A stretch of 41,443 nucleotides of DNA from Methylobacterium sp. Leaf112 (GTDB taxonomy: Bacteria; Pseudomonadota; Alphaproteobacteria; Rhizobiales; Beijerinckiaceae), in assembly GCF_001423295.1 (NCBI RefSeq), contig NZ_LMNG01000015.1, forward strand, positions 1 through 41,443, read 5' to 3'. Each line of letters opens with the position of its first letter. Position 1 is the stretch's first letter. Under the pieces are notes generated by a model. It was not told the origin of the DNA. It saw only the letters and a program-made list of their open reading frames with translations, and made no database searches. Of this stretch, positions 26,808 through 35,095 are shown in pieces. The position numbers were made by a program, and so were the translations under genes.

Positions 26808-27200
26808 ATGGCCCAGCCCCTGCCAGATTGTCCGATCGCCCTCGTGGTCGAGGACGACGCTGCCGTGCGCGACCTCGCGACGGCCGTGCTCGAAGAGAGC
26901 GACCTCGATGTCATCGCCTGTGACAGCGCCGAGGCGGCGATCTCCGTGCTCGAACGCTCCGGCGGCAACGTCGCCCTGCTGTTCGCAGATGTACGCCTCG
27001 GCGCCGGCATGGACGGAATCGACCTCGCCACGGCCGTCGGGCGCCGGTGGCCGGACGTGCGGGTGGTGCTGACCTCCGGCGGCGACGCCAAGGGTGCCGG
27101 GCGTATCCCGAGCCGGGCGGTCTACATGCAGAAGCCCTGGCGCGCCCTCGACGTCCTGGTCCAGGCCGAGCACGCCACCGTGGCGGTCCGCGCAGCCTGA
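26808..27200 (+). CDS. Single-domain response regulator
   Basis: A 130-residue CheY-like receiver with no output domain. Acidic pocket Asp16/Asp17 (VVEDD), phospho-acceptor Asp61 (FADVRL), switch Ser90 (LTSGG) and Lys109 (MQKPW) are all present. The start ATG 26808 has AGAAGGAGA immediately upstream. No histidine kinase is adjacent, so its partner is encoded elsewhere. Such stand-alone receivers in Methylobacterium often sit next to hybrid kinases or stress circuits; which one is unknown. Confidence 0.9.
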   Translation: MAQPLPDCPIALVVEDDAAVRDLATAVLEESDLDVIACDSAEAAISVLERSGGNVALLFADVRLGAGMDGIDLATAVGRRWPDVRVVLTSGGDAKGAGRIPSRAVYMQKPWRALDVLVQAEHATVAVRAA

Positions 27201-27247
27201 GTTCTCACGCACCGCCGCTCATCCCTGCGGCGGTACCGTTCCGACAA

Positions 27248-27284
27248 CGAAAAAGCCCGACCGCGAGGCGGCCGGGCTTTTTCG
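27248..27284. terminator. Bidirectional rho-independent terminator
   Basis: Symmetric stem CGAAAAAGCCCG (27248-27259) with CGGGCTTTTTCG (27273-27284), giving T runs on both strands. It sits between the convergent response regulator and rpsU genes and can serve both. Confidence 0.9.
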
Positions 27285-27324
27285 TGACCGGGTCCGATCC
27301 TGAAGGGATCGAACCGACGGGATT

Positions 27325-27645
27325 TCAGGATGCGGCGCCGCCGACGGGGGGCAGCACGGTCGGGGCGGTCGGGGCGAACGGCGAACCGCCCGGGCGACGC
27401 GGCGCACCGGCACCGAAACGGGGCTTCGGCTTCGGAGCGGCGATCAGGCCCTCGCGGATGGCGGTCTTGCGCGCCTGCTTGCGGGCGCGGCGGACGGCCT
27501 CTGCCTTCTCGCGAGCCTTGCGCACGGAGGGCTTCTCGTAAGCCTTGCGCTGCTTCATCTCGCGGAAGATGCCCTCGCGCTGCATCTTCTTCTTGAGGAC
27601 GCGGAGAGCCTGATCAACGTTGTTGTCGCGAACGAGTACCTGCAA
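27325..27645 (-). CDS. rpsU: 30S ribosomal protein S21
   Basis: A 106-residue S21 protein. The conserved start [20 protein letters not shown] shows that translation begins at TTG 27645 (read as Met), with AGAGGA upstream on the minus strand. Residues about 20-65 are the basic helical core. A C-terminal extension of about 35 residues ([16 protein letters not shown] ...) is longer than in E. coli S21 (71 residues) but usual for alphaproteobacteria. It acts in the 30S subunit near the anti-Shine-Dalgarno region. Confidence 0.93.
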   Translation of the reverse strand: MQVLVRDNNVDQALRVLKKKMQREGIFREMKQRKAYEKPSVRKAREKAEAVRRARKQARKTAIREGLIAAPKPKPRFGAGAPRRPGGSPFAPTAPTVLPPVGGAAS

Positions 27646-27874
27646 CGGTCTAGATCCTCTGAGACATAGGTTTGTTGAACAGCGCCGATCCCGGGGCCAA
27701 TCGCGGTCCTGGAAGGAGGATGGAACCGACAAATGCCCCGGACCCGGAATTCTCTTCCGGGCGGGACGTCGGTCGGACGGCCTCGAATCGGCGCAGAAAC
27801 TGCACTTGGGTGAGGCTCATACACGAAGCCTCCGCCACTTCCAACCGCCGGCACGCGATTCCGACGTCGATGTG

Positions 27875-29089
27875 TCAGGCGTGCGACTGGATGAAGTTGC
27901 GCACCAGCGGATAGGTCTGGCTCTCCCACTTCCGGCCCGAGAACACGCCGTAATGGCCGACGCCCGCCTGGAGGTGATGGCTCTTCATGTGCGGCGGCAG
28001 ACCCGTACACAGGTCGTGAGCCGCCATTGTCTGGCCGACCGCGCAGATGTCGTCGCGCTCGCCCTCGACGGTCATCAGCGCGGTACGCCGGATCGACCGC
28101 ATGTCGATGGGGTTGCCCCGGTAGGTGAGCTCGTTCTTGGCCAGGGTGTAATCCTGGAACACTGTCCGGACGGTCTCGATATAGAACTCCGCGGCCAAAT
28201 CGAGGACCGCGAAATACTCGTCGTAGAACGTTTCGATCTGCTGCGCCTTCTCGGTCTCGCCGTTGGCGAGATGCCAGAACAGATCGGCGTGACCCTGCAT
28301 GTGGCGCTTGGCGTTCATGGAGACGAAGGCCGAGACCTGCATGAAGCCGGGATAGACCCGTCGGCCCGCCCCCTTGTGGCGCTGGGGCACGGTGGCGATG
28401 AGATTCTTCTCGAACCACGCGATGGGCTTCGAAGTGGCGAGGTGGTTCACCGAAGTCGGACTGATGCGGCAATCCACCGGTCCGGCCATGAGGGTCATGC
28501 TGCGCGGGTGCGCGACATCCTTCGACTGGGCCATCACGGCGGCGGCGGCCAGAGCCTGCACGGCCGGCTGGCACACGGCGACGAGGTGGGCACCCTCGCC
28601 GATGGCGCCGAGGAACTGCACGAGGTGATCGACGTAGTCGTCGAAGCCGAAGGCACCGGCTTCGAGGGGCACGTCTCGGGCGTTGTGCCAGTCGGTGATG
28701 TAGACGTCGTGGTCGGCGAGCAACGTCCGCACGGTGCCGCGCAGGAGGGTGGCGAAGTGGCCCGACAGGGGCGCCACAACGAGGACCGGCGGTTGCGGCG
28801 TGTCGACGTCCTTGCGGAAGCGCAACAGGGTGCCGAACGGCGTGGCGAAGACGGCCTCCTCGGTCACGGCGACCTCGCGGTTGCCCACCGTGACGGTGTC
28901 GATGCCGTAAGCGGGACGCGTGAAGGTCAAGCCCGCGCGCATCATCATGCGGGCGCCAGCCGACCACCAATTCATCGGCTCGCGGTATCCGGCGGCGGTC
29001 CAGGGTGAGACCGCGTCGTGGACGAGTCGACCCCACGCACGGGTCTGCTCGGCCAGATCCGTCTGGGCATCGAAGGCACGATAAAGCAT
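27875..29089 (-). CDS. phaZ: Intracellular polyhydroxybutyrate depolymerase
   Basis: A 404-residue PhaZ of the short-chain intracellular class, which degrades stored PHB granules. The nucleophile is Cys173 in the box VCQPAVQ, typical of this class instead of the Ser of extracellular enzymes. A likely Asp (EGERDDICAVGQ) and His (AGVGHYGVFSGRKW) complete the triad. The N-terminus MLYRAFDAQTDL is the conserved start, which sets ATG 29089. There are no neighbouring pha genes. Confidence 0.93.
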   Translation of the reverse strand: MLYRAFDAQTDLAEQTRAWGRLVHDAVSPWTAAGYREPMNWWSAGARMMMRAGLTFTRPAYGIDTVTVGNREVAVTEEAVFATPFGTLLRFRKDVDTPQPPVLVVAPLSGHFATLLRGTVRTLLADHDVYITDWHNARDVPLEAGAFGFDDYVDHLVQFLGAIGEGAHLVAVCQPAVQALAAAAVMAQSKDVAHPRSMTLMAGPVDCRISPTSVNHLATSKPIAWFEKNLIATVPQRHKGAGRRVYPGFMQVSAFVSMNAKRHMQGHADLFWHLANGETEKAQQIETFYDEYFAVLDLAAEFYIETVRTVFQDYTLAKNELTYRGNPIDMRSIRRTALMTVEGERDDICAVGQTMAAHDLCTGLPPHMKSHHLQAGVGHYGVFSGRKWESQTYPLVRNFIQSHA

Positions 29090-29582
29090 GAAGCCTGAAC
29101 TCCTACACGAACGACCGGATCGCGGAACGTCCGCAGAGGACGGACCAGGCAAAAGGCCCGCCACCGATGGGGCGCTAGGCTGAGCCAGGCGAGCGATCAA
29201 CGCAACGGGCCTGCCGAGCGATCCCCCGGGGCTGTTGTACACCTGCATCACCGACGCCCTCCGGTCCGAACCGATCCCGCCCCTCGACTCCCGGGCAGAA
29301 AAATAGTGCACTCCCGCACCATAGTGCCCGTTCGATTGTGCGAGCATTGCACGGCGGCGCAGCGCGGATCCGCCATGACGTCTCGGTTCCGGCATGACAT
29401 CTCGGCGGCTCACCCTGCCGAAGCGTTCACGCTTTTGCCCGGATCGGGGCCGGCGAGGCACGATCTCCACTCCGTGGCCCAATCGGCTTGCCGTTCTCGC
29501 GGTTCGGCACGAGTCTTGGATCGCCACCAGCCTCGGCCCGTGTGCTCCGCACGCGGTCGACCAGAAACACCGGGGGACCCCC
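29090..29582. other. Intergenic region between phaZ and the GST gene
   Basis: No gene is supported. It must hold the divergent promoters of phaZ and the GST gene. Near 29300-29350 there are repeated TGC/GCA half sites (ATAGTGC twice, GTGC-N6-GCAC), which could be sites for a PHB regulator, but the match is weak. Confidence 0.35.
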
Positions 29583-30239
29583 ATGCCAGCGGCGACACTT
29601 ACCATCTCGAGTCGCAACTATTCGTCGTGGTCCCTGCGCGGCTGGCTCGTCTGCCGGATGGCCGGCCTCGACTTCGAGACGGAACTGCTCTCGGGCAACG
29701 ATGCTTCGACCCGGGCGGAGCTGCTCCACCTCTCGCCGTCCTTCCTGGTGCCGCGCCTGTGCCACGGCGAGATCGTCGTGTGGGACACCCTGGCCATCGC
29801 CCAATACCTCAACGAGATTCGACCGGAGGCCGGGTTCTTGCCGAAGGACGCCGTGGCGCGGGCGCATTGCCGGTCCATCGCGGGCGAGATGCATGGCGGC
29901 TTCATCAACCTGCGTTCGGCCCTGCCGATGAATCTCAAGGCCCGCCACACCGGGTTCAAGATCTTCAACGGCGCGCGCGGCGACATCGACCGGATCGTCA
30001 CCATCGTGGACGAGTGCCTGTCGCGCTATTCCGGCCCCTACCTGTTCGGGGAGACGCCGAGCCTGGCCGACGCGATGCTGGCCCCCGTCTGCACCCGGTT
30101 CGTGACCTACGACGTCCCGGTCTCTGGCGCGACCGCGGCCTACCGCGACACCATCCTCGCCTGGCCCCTGATGCAGGAATGGCTGGATTCGGCCCTGGCC
30201 GAGCCCGACGAGATCGAAGAACTCGACATGGAGTTCTAG
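29583..30239 (+). CDS. Glutathione S-transferase family protein
   Basis: A 218-residue cytosolic GST-like protein. The N-terminal thioredoxin-like domain begins TLTISSRNYSSWSLRGWLVC, where SSWS places the catalytic Ser next to the glutathione site, and LVPRLCHGEIVVWDTLAI supplies the cis-Pro and the conserved Glu/Asp-Ser/Thr position (here Asp-Thr). The C-terminal helical domain has FGETPSLADAMLAPV with the N-capping Asp. It resembles the YfcF-like group. The substrate is unknown. Confidence 0.85.
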   Translation: MPAATLTISSRNYSSWSLRGWLVCRMAGLDFETELLSGNDASTRAELLHLSPSFLVPRLCHGEIVVWDTLAIAQYLNEIRPEAGFLPKDAVARAHCRSIAGEMHGGFINLRSALPMNLKARHTGFKIFNGARGDIDRIVTIVDECLSRYSGPYLFGETPSLADAMLAPVCTRFVTYDVPVSGATAAYRDTILAWPLMQEWLDSALAEPDEIEELDMEF

Positions 30240-30315
30240 GGAGGCAGCTCATACAGCCGATTGCCGCTGCTCGGGTACTCTGTCTTAGGTTTGAAGTTTC
30301 CGGTCCCGGAGAATC

Positions 30316-30327
30316 GGGGGGGGGGGG
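30316..30327 (+). repeat. 12-base poly-G run
   Basis: Twelve consecutive G residues at the left edge of the decayed IS region, 77 nt after the GST stop. It is long even for this high-GC sequence. Confidence 0.9.
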
Positions 30328-30339
30328 CAAGGGCTGTCG

Positions 30340-31070
30340 ACGCTCGGATGACGTTTGGGCGTGGATCGAACCGCACCTGCCCCACGGTCAACCGGGTAAA
30401 ACTCGGGTCAATTAAAGACAAGTCATCGGTCAGTAACCTGCACGTCCTGAAGATGGGTACCGGTGGCAGGTTACGCCCTCGGTTTACGGCTCGCGACACG
30501 ACGGTCCACGATCACTACAACGGGGGCTCGCAGCGTAGGGTCCGGCAGTGCCTGTTTCTCAGAACAGCGCCAAAGGCCGCATGTCCGACGAGCGGATGCT
30601 CGATGCCGTGCACGCGAAGGCAGACCGCTCGGCATCCGGCGAAAAGGTTAAGACCGGAGCCAGACGATCGCCCGCTCGCGCGGCGGTTCGAGGAGTAAAG
30701 TCCAATGCTTGGCCGAGCGGTCTCCCTGACGCTCGGCAACGTGTCCGACATCAGTGGAACGCTGCCGCTGCTTCGGGCTGTCGTCCCACCCAGACGTCTG
30801 ATCGCCGACAAAGCTTACGACGCACGGAGCCCGAGGGATTGGCTGAAGCGCCACCGGGTGAGTGCCGCCATCCTGCAACGGCCACCCGAACCATGGCCTT
30901 CGAGTTCAATCGGATCGCCTGCCTGCAGCGCACTCGGATCGAGCGCTTGTTTGGACATCTCAAGAATTCGCGGCGTGTCGCAACCCGCTATGATCGCTTG
31001 TCCTGCAACTAACTGGCGGCCGTTGCGCTCGTATCCTACTTCGTCGCACAGGCCACAATGAGTCCCCTAC
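30340..31070 (+). pseudogene. Decayed IS5-family (IS427-like) transposase
   Basis: Pieces of one transposase appear in order in several frames: WAWIEPHLPHGQPGKTRV near 30357-30410, LHVLKMGTGG near 30440, QCLF with a frame change and GRMSDERMLDAVHAKADRSA near 30580-30635, DISGTLPLLRAV and RRLIADKAYDARSPRDWLK near 30750-30850, then RIERLFGHLKNSRRVATRYDR near 30940-30995, a stop, and LAAVALVSYFVAQ. At least four frameshifts or stops are needed to read through, so it is inactive. Confidence 0.75.
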
Positions 31071-31206
31071 TAACCTTCCGGCTACCCATTGCCGACACGA
31101 TGCAGTAGCCTCTCAGTCGGCTCGGTCCAAAATACCGGCCAAGTCACTGGGGAACTCGCGATCAGAAGCAGCACGCAAGAAAAGCTGATGCTTCACCGCG
31201 ATAGCT

Positions 31207-31252
31207 TGGAGCGGTCGGCGGGAATCGAACCCGCATATTCAGCTTGGGAAGC
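31207..31252 (-). pseudogene. 3'-half copy of tRNA-Gly(CCC)
   Basis: On the minus strand these 46 nt repeat the 3' half of the intact tRNA-Gly (8362-8407), from the anticodon loop through CCA, with one difference: C to A at the acceptor position matching 8399. The 5' half is missing. This is the typical scar left at the distal end of an element integrated at a tRNA gene. Its orientation is opposite to the intact gene in this window. Confidence 0.85.
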
Positions 31253-31368
31253 CCTGATAGGTCTCTGATTTTCAAGGGCGACGTTCCCTGTGTGCGTCCG
31301 TTCAAGGTCTCTCTGTTCACGGGCGCGCATGACACCGGACCGCTCCCACCACGGGTGACCAGAAACGC

Positions 31369-31401
31369 AAAAAGCCCCGCCCAGCCGGAGCCGAGCGGGG
31401 C
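31369..31401 (-). terminator. Rho-independent terminator, minus strand
   Basis: Minus-strand stem GCCCCGC/GCGGGGC (31395-31401 with 31374-31380), GC-rich loop, then five T (31373-31369). It sits between the tRNA-Gly fragment and the IS3 element, where a lost island gene probably ended. Confidence 0.75.
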
Positions 31402-31522
31402 GAAACAGGCAGGTTCCGGCGGGGAATCCTGGTGGTCATCCTCTCGCGAGAGCTGGAAGGCTTGTGGCCGGTTCCTCCGGCCGGAGTAGGACTGGCCTGC
31501 TGCCGGTTCCGTGGACACGCTC

Positions 31523-32383
31523 TTAAGCTAATTGGGCCTGTTTTTCGAACTCGATCGGGCTGACGTAGCCGAGGGTCGAGTGCCGGCGGGCCGGATTGTA
31601 GAAGCGTTCGATGCAGTCGAACACGTCGGCCCGAGCCTGGTCCCGCGAGCGGTATGTCTTTCGAGCCGTCCGTTCGGTTTTCAGCGACGAGAAGAAGCTC
31701 TCCATCGCGGCATTATCCCAGACGTTTCCGGATCGGCTCATGGAGCAGGTGATGCCGTGATCCGCCATGAGGCGCTGGAACGGTTCGCTCGTATACTGGC
31801 TGCCCTGATCCGAGTGATGCAGCAGGGGATTCGGCTTGCCCCTGCGCCAGCCAGCCATCAGCCTAGCGTCGGTGACGAGTTGGGTTGTCATGCTGGCCTG
31901 CATCGACCAGCCCACGACCCGACGTGAGAACAGGTCGATGACGGCCGCCACGTAAAGCCAACCTTCCGCCGTCCAGATGTATGTGAAGTCGGCGATCCAC
32001 TTTTGGTTCGGCCGATCCGGTTCGAACTGTCGATCCAGGATGTCGGGGGAGACGACGGAGCGCTCACCATCATCCTTGGGCAGGCTGCGCCGTCGTGGCC
32101 GGGCCCGCAAGGCGTTCTCTCGCGTGAGCCGCTCAATCCGATGTAGCCTGCAGTTGATGCCGTCCGCGAGCACGTCGTGCCAGATCCGACGCGCTCCATA
32201 GGTGCGGTCGCTTGCCGCGAAGCTCGCCCGCACCTTCGACAGGATCGCGGCGTCGTCCTGGACTCGCCGGCTTGCCCGCCGGGTGAGCCAAGCATGGGAG
32301 CCGGACCGGGAGACGTCGAGGGCGTTGCACATCCACGCAACCGGTCAGATCGAGCGATGCTTGACCACGGAGGCGAACTTCAT
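31523..32383 (-). pseudogene. IS3 OrfB transposase with an early stop
   Basis: The rve-type DDE integrase domain is intact: Asp in IADFTYIW, Asp in HHSDQGSQY and Glu in DNAAMESFFSSLK. The frame from ATG 32383 (overlapping the orfA stop as ATGA) meets a TGA at 32345-32347 after about 12 codons, at a place where related OrfB proteins have Trp. Translation could restart at ATG 32332 (MCNALDVSRSGS), giving 269 residues, but the expected OrfA-OrfB fusion would be broken. Confidence 0.75.
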
Positions 32384-32670
32384 ATCGCATCACTCGCGAA
32401 GTACGCCGCGGCCTTGTTTAGGCTATCGCGCTCCGCCTTCAGACGGGCGACCTCTTTACGCAGGCGCTCGATCTCGACCTGCTCGGCCTTCATCTGCCCA
32501 GGACCGGGAAACGCCTCGGCCGGATCGGACGAGAACTCCTTGATCCATTTGCGCAGGACGTTCTCGTGCACGTCCAGATCACGGGCAGCTTGCGCGACCG
32601 AAACGCCCCGCTGCTTGATCAGCCGAACCGCCTCGACCTTGAACTCTCGACCAAACTTGCGAGGCTGCAC
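32380..32670 (-). CDS. IS3 OrfA helix-turn-helix protein
   Basis: A 96-residue OrfA. The N-terminal helix-turn-helix (KVEAVRLIKQRGVSVAQAARDL, then ENVLRKWIKE) should bind the IS ends, and a leucine-zipper-like coiled coil (VEIERLRKEVARLKAERDSL) follows. It overlaps the orfB start by 4 nt. Length and motifs are typical of the IS3 family. Confidence 0.85.
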   Translation of the reverse strand: MQPRKFGREFKVEAVRLIKQRGVSVAQAARDLDVHENVLRKWIKEFSSDPAEAFPGPGQMKAEQVEIERLRKEVARLKAERDSLNKAAAYFASDAI

Positions 32671-32732
32671 CCCACACCTCCGCTTCCATCATGAAACCCA
32701 GACTGGGTGTCTACGGAACCGGCGGCAGGCCA

Positions 32733-33063
32733 CTACGAGGGTTCGATACGCCTCCCCAGCGAGCGCCACCGTCTCCTTGTGGGTGAGCCGCTTTGGTCCC
32801 TCGCGCACGGAACGCCAAACACCCTCCGGGTACGCAACGGCTACCGCCTGACGAGCCTTCGCCTCTTGAGGGTCTCGGGTCCGCAGGGAGGTGCGAACAT
32901 CCGCATCCTTGGCCGTGATGGTCTTCTCGACCACGCTATCCCCCATTGGAATAGCGAGGAGCCGTCCGCGAACCTTCGGCAGCACGTCAGCCGAGATGCG
33001 CTGGATGAGTTGGTGGGCGGTGCTGCCTTGCCGCTTCATGGGGCGCGGCATCCGAAGGGGCAT
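32733..33063 (-). pseudogene. N-terminal fragment of a DUF6538-type tyrosine integrase
   Basis: From ATG 33063 the product starts MPLRMPRPMKRQGS, followed by RISADVLPKVRGR and SLRTRDPQEAKARQA. This is the DUF6538 and SAM-like start found on phage/island tyrosine recombinases. The frame is cut by the IS3 end at 32732 after about 110 residues, before any catalytic Arg-His-Arg-Tyr residues. It begins 87 nt from the 3' end of tRNA-Leu, a usual position for an island integrase. Confidence 0.7.
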
Positions 33064-33149
33064 GTTGAACGCATCTGTTGAACAGTCAGATGCGGAGAAA
33101 ACCCTTCAAGATCAAATGCTTTTTGCGGATCAGCGGCTTAGCCAACTGA

Positions 33150-33234
33150 TGGTGCCCAGGAAAGGACTCGAACCTTCACCTCTTGCAAGACTGGTACCTG
33201 AAACCAGCGCGTCTACCAATTCCGCCACCTGGGC
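33150..33234 (-). tRNA. tRNA-Leu(CAG)
   Basis: On the minus strand: acceptor GCCCAGG with CCTGGGC, anticodon stem CTGGT/ACCAG with loop TTCAGGT (anticodon CAG), a long variable arm (TCTTGCAAGA) as in type II tRNAs, a GTTCGAGTC T loop, and an encoded ACCA end. Its 3' end faces the integrase fragment and the IS region to the left. Confidence 0.95.
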
Positions 33235-33385
33235 CTGTCGGGGCCGCGTGCGGCGCCGACGTGGGTTCGTTTAGGCGGCGCGGGGGCACCCGTCAATCGT
33301 GATTTTGAGGTGGCGCACGAAACGGTCGGTCCGGTCCGCGTCGGGGCGCGGCGTCCCTGCGGACGCCGCGCCGTGTCGCCTGCCC

Positions 33386-34798
33386 TCAGGCGCTCGGCCA
33401 GTCGCGGATATCGACGAAGTGCCCCGCCACCGCCGCCGCCGCCGCCATGGCGGGGGAGACGAGGTGGGTGCGGCCCCGGTGGCCCTGACGGCCCTCGAAG
33501 TTGCGGTTGGAGGTCGAGGCGCAGCGCTCGTTGGGGCTGAGGCGGTCGGCGTTCATGCCGAGGCACATGGAGCAGCCCGGCTCGCGCCAGTCGAACCCCG
33601 CCGCCTTGAGGATGCGGTCGAGGCCTTCCGCTTCGGCTTGGGCCTTCACGATGCCGGACCCCGGCACCACCATGGCGGAGACACTGGCGTGGACCTGGCG
33701 GCCCTCCACCACCTTCGCCACGGCGCGCAGATCCTCGATGCGGCCGTTGGTGCAGGAGCCGATGAACACCCGGTCAATGGCGATGTCGGTGATCTTCGTG
33801 CCCGGAACCAGCCCCATGTAGTCGAGGGCCTTCTCCTTCGACTGGCGCTTGTTCTCGTCGAGAATCGTCGCCGGGTCCGGCACGGCGCCGGAGATCGAGA
33901 CCACGTCCTCCGGGCTCGTGCCCCAGCTGACGATGGGGGGGAGGTTCGCCGCGTCGAGCCGCACTTCGCGGTCGAAATGCGCGCCTTCGTCCGAGACCAG
34001 GGTCTCCCAATAGGCGCGCGCACGCGCGAACGCCTCGCCCCGCGGGGCCTTCGGACGCCCCTCGACATACGCGAAGGTGGTGGCGTCGGGCGCGACGAGG
34101 CCGGCGCGCGCGCCGCCCTCGATGGACATGTTGCAGATGGTCATCCGGCCCTCCATCGAGAGGGCGCGGATGGCCGAGCCCGCATACTCGATGACGTAGC
34201 CGGTGCCGCCGGCCGTGCCGATCTCGCCGATGATCGCCAGGATGATGTCCTTGGCCGTCACGCCGGGCGGCAGGGTGCCGTCCACGGTGACGCGCATGTT
34301 CTTCGCCTTCTTCTGCAGCAGCGTCTGGGTGGCGAGCACGTGCTCCACCTCCGAGGTACCGATGCCGTGGGCGAGCGCCCCGAAGGCGCCGTGCGTCGAG
34401 GTGTGGCTGTCGCCGCACACGATGGTCTGGCCCGGCAGGGTGAAGCCCTGCTCGGGGCCGATCACGTGGACGATACCCTGGCGCCGGTCGAGGGCGTCGT
34501 AGAACTCGATGCCGAAGTCGCGCACGTTCTCGGCGAGCGCCTCCAGCTGGATGCGGCTCTCCGGGTCCTCGATGCCGAAGCTGCGGTCCGAGGTTTGGAC
34601 GTTGTGGTCCACCACCGCCAGGGTCTTCTCCGGGTGGCGCACCCGGCGCCCGGCGACGCGAAGCCCCTCGAACGCCTGCGGGCTCGTCACCTCGTGGACG
34701 AGGTGGCGGTCGATGTAGAGGAGGCTGGTGCCATCCGGCTCGACATCGACGACGTGGTCGTCCCAGATCTTGTCGTAGAGGGTGCGCGGCGCGGTCAT
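33386..34798 (-). CDS. leuC: 3-isopropylmalate dehydratase large subunit
   Basis: A 470-residue aconitase-family enzyme of leucine biosynthesis; with LeuD it isomerises 2- to 3-isopropylmalate. The [4Fe-4S] ligands are Cys349 (GSCTNG), Cys409 and Cys412 (CSMCLGMN). VVCGDSHT-like ([13 protein letters not shown]) and [10 protein letters not shown] motifs are present. I chose ATG 34798 ([12 protein letters not shown]); the longer start at 34864 would translate a tandem repeat. leuD is not in the window. Confidence 0.95.
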   Translation of the reverse strand: MTAPRTLYDKIWDDHVVDVEPDGTSLLYIDRHLVHEVTSPQAFEGLRVAGRRVRHPEKTLAVVDHNVQTSDRSFGIEDPESRIQLEALAENVRDFGIEFYDALDRRQGIVHVIGPEQGFTLPGQTIVCGDSHTSTHGAFGALAHGIGTSEVEHVLATQTLLQKKAKNMRVTVDGTLPPGVTAKDIILAIIGEIGTAGGTGYVIEYAGSAIRALSMEGRMTICNMSIEGGARAGLVAPDATTFAYVEGRPKAPRGEAFARARAYWETLVSDEGAHFDREVRLDAANLPPIVSWGTSPEDVVSISGAVPDPATILDENKRQSKEKALDYMGLVPGTKITDIAIDRVFIGSCTNGRIEDLRAVAKVVEGRQVHASVSAMVVPGSGIVKAQAEAEGLDRILKAAGFDWREPGCSMCLGMNADRLSPNERCASTSNRNFEGRQGHRGRTHLVSPAMAAAAAVAGHFVDIRDWPSA

Positions 34799-34824
34799 GA
34801 TCGGGCTGTCTTCGCGTTTTCTGA

Positions 34825-34863
34825 ACGGGCTTGGGAGACGGGCTTGGAAGACGGGCTTGGGCA
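34825..34863. repeat. Three 13-bp direct repeats before leuC
   Basis: Units 34825-34837, 34838-34850 and 34851-34863 share ACGGGCTTGG followed by a variable GAG/AAG/GCA. They lie 27-65 bp upstream of the leuC start, in its probable leader. Confidence 0.75.
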
Positions 34864-35095
34864 CCCGGTTCTCCCTTTAGTAGTATTCCAGACCGTCCGG
34901 CGAAAGTGGGGCGCCCGTCCCCTCTGGCGGATGGCTGCGGCGCGGTTTTCGCATATCGGCTCGGACGATGCCGGGGTGGGGCGGCGGGCGTCGGCTGTGG
35001 GGACCCGCGCCGGCTCACTGGACCGGTCCCGGCCCAAGTCCTAAAGCGGAAGGGCACCCCGCCGGGGTCGCGCACCGGAGTCCCGAAGGTCCGCC

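Larger units (their letters stand above)
31493..32732 (-). mobile_element. IS3-family insertion sequence
   Basis: A 1240-bp element with 26-bp inverted ends (31493-31518 and 32707-32732), each starting TGGCCTGC and containing GCCGGTTCCGT, with two mismatches between them. It encodes orfA and orfB on the minus strand. No short direct repeat of target DNA is visible at the two junctions. The left flank is an island-end-like segment with a tRNA-Gly fragment; the right flank is a truncated integrase. Confidence 0.8.

Noticed and set aside
29300..29350. TGC/GCA half sites as a PHB-regulator (PhaR) operator
   Set aside because: Spacing and sequence do not match one consistent motif; kept only as a remark on the intergenic region.
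8334..31252. Calling 8334-31252 a single island with direct attachment repeats
   Set aside because: The tRNA-Gly fragment is inverted, and conserved genes (rpsU, phaZ, ALDH) lie inside, so a simple integrated island does not fit.
33299..35044. 581-residue plus-strand open frame
   Set aside because: Antisense to leuC, whose motifs are complete on the minus strand.
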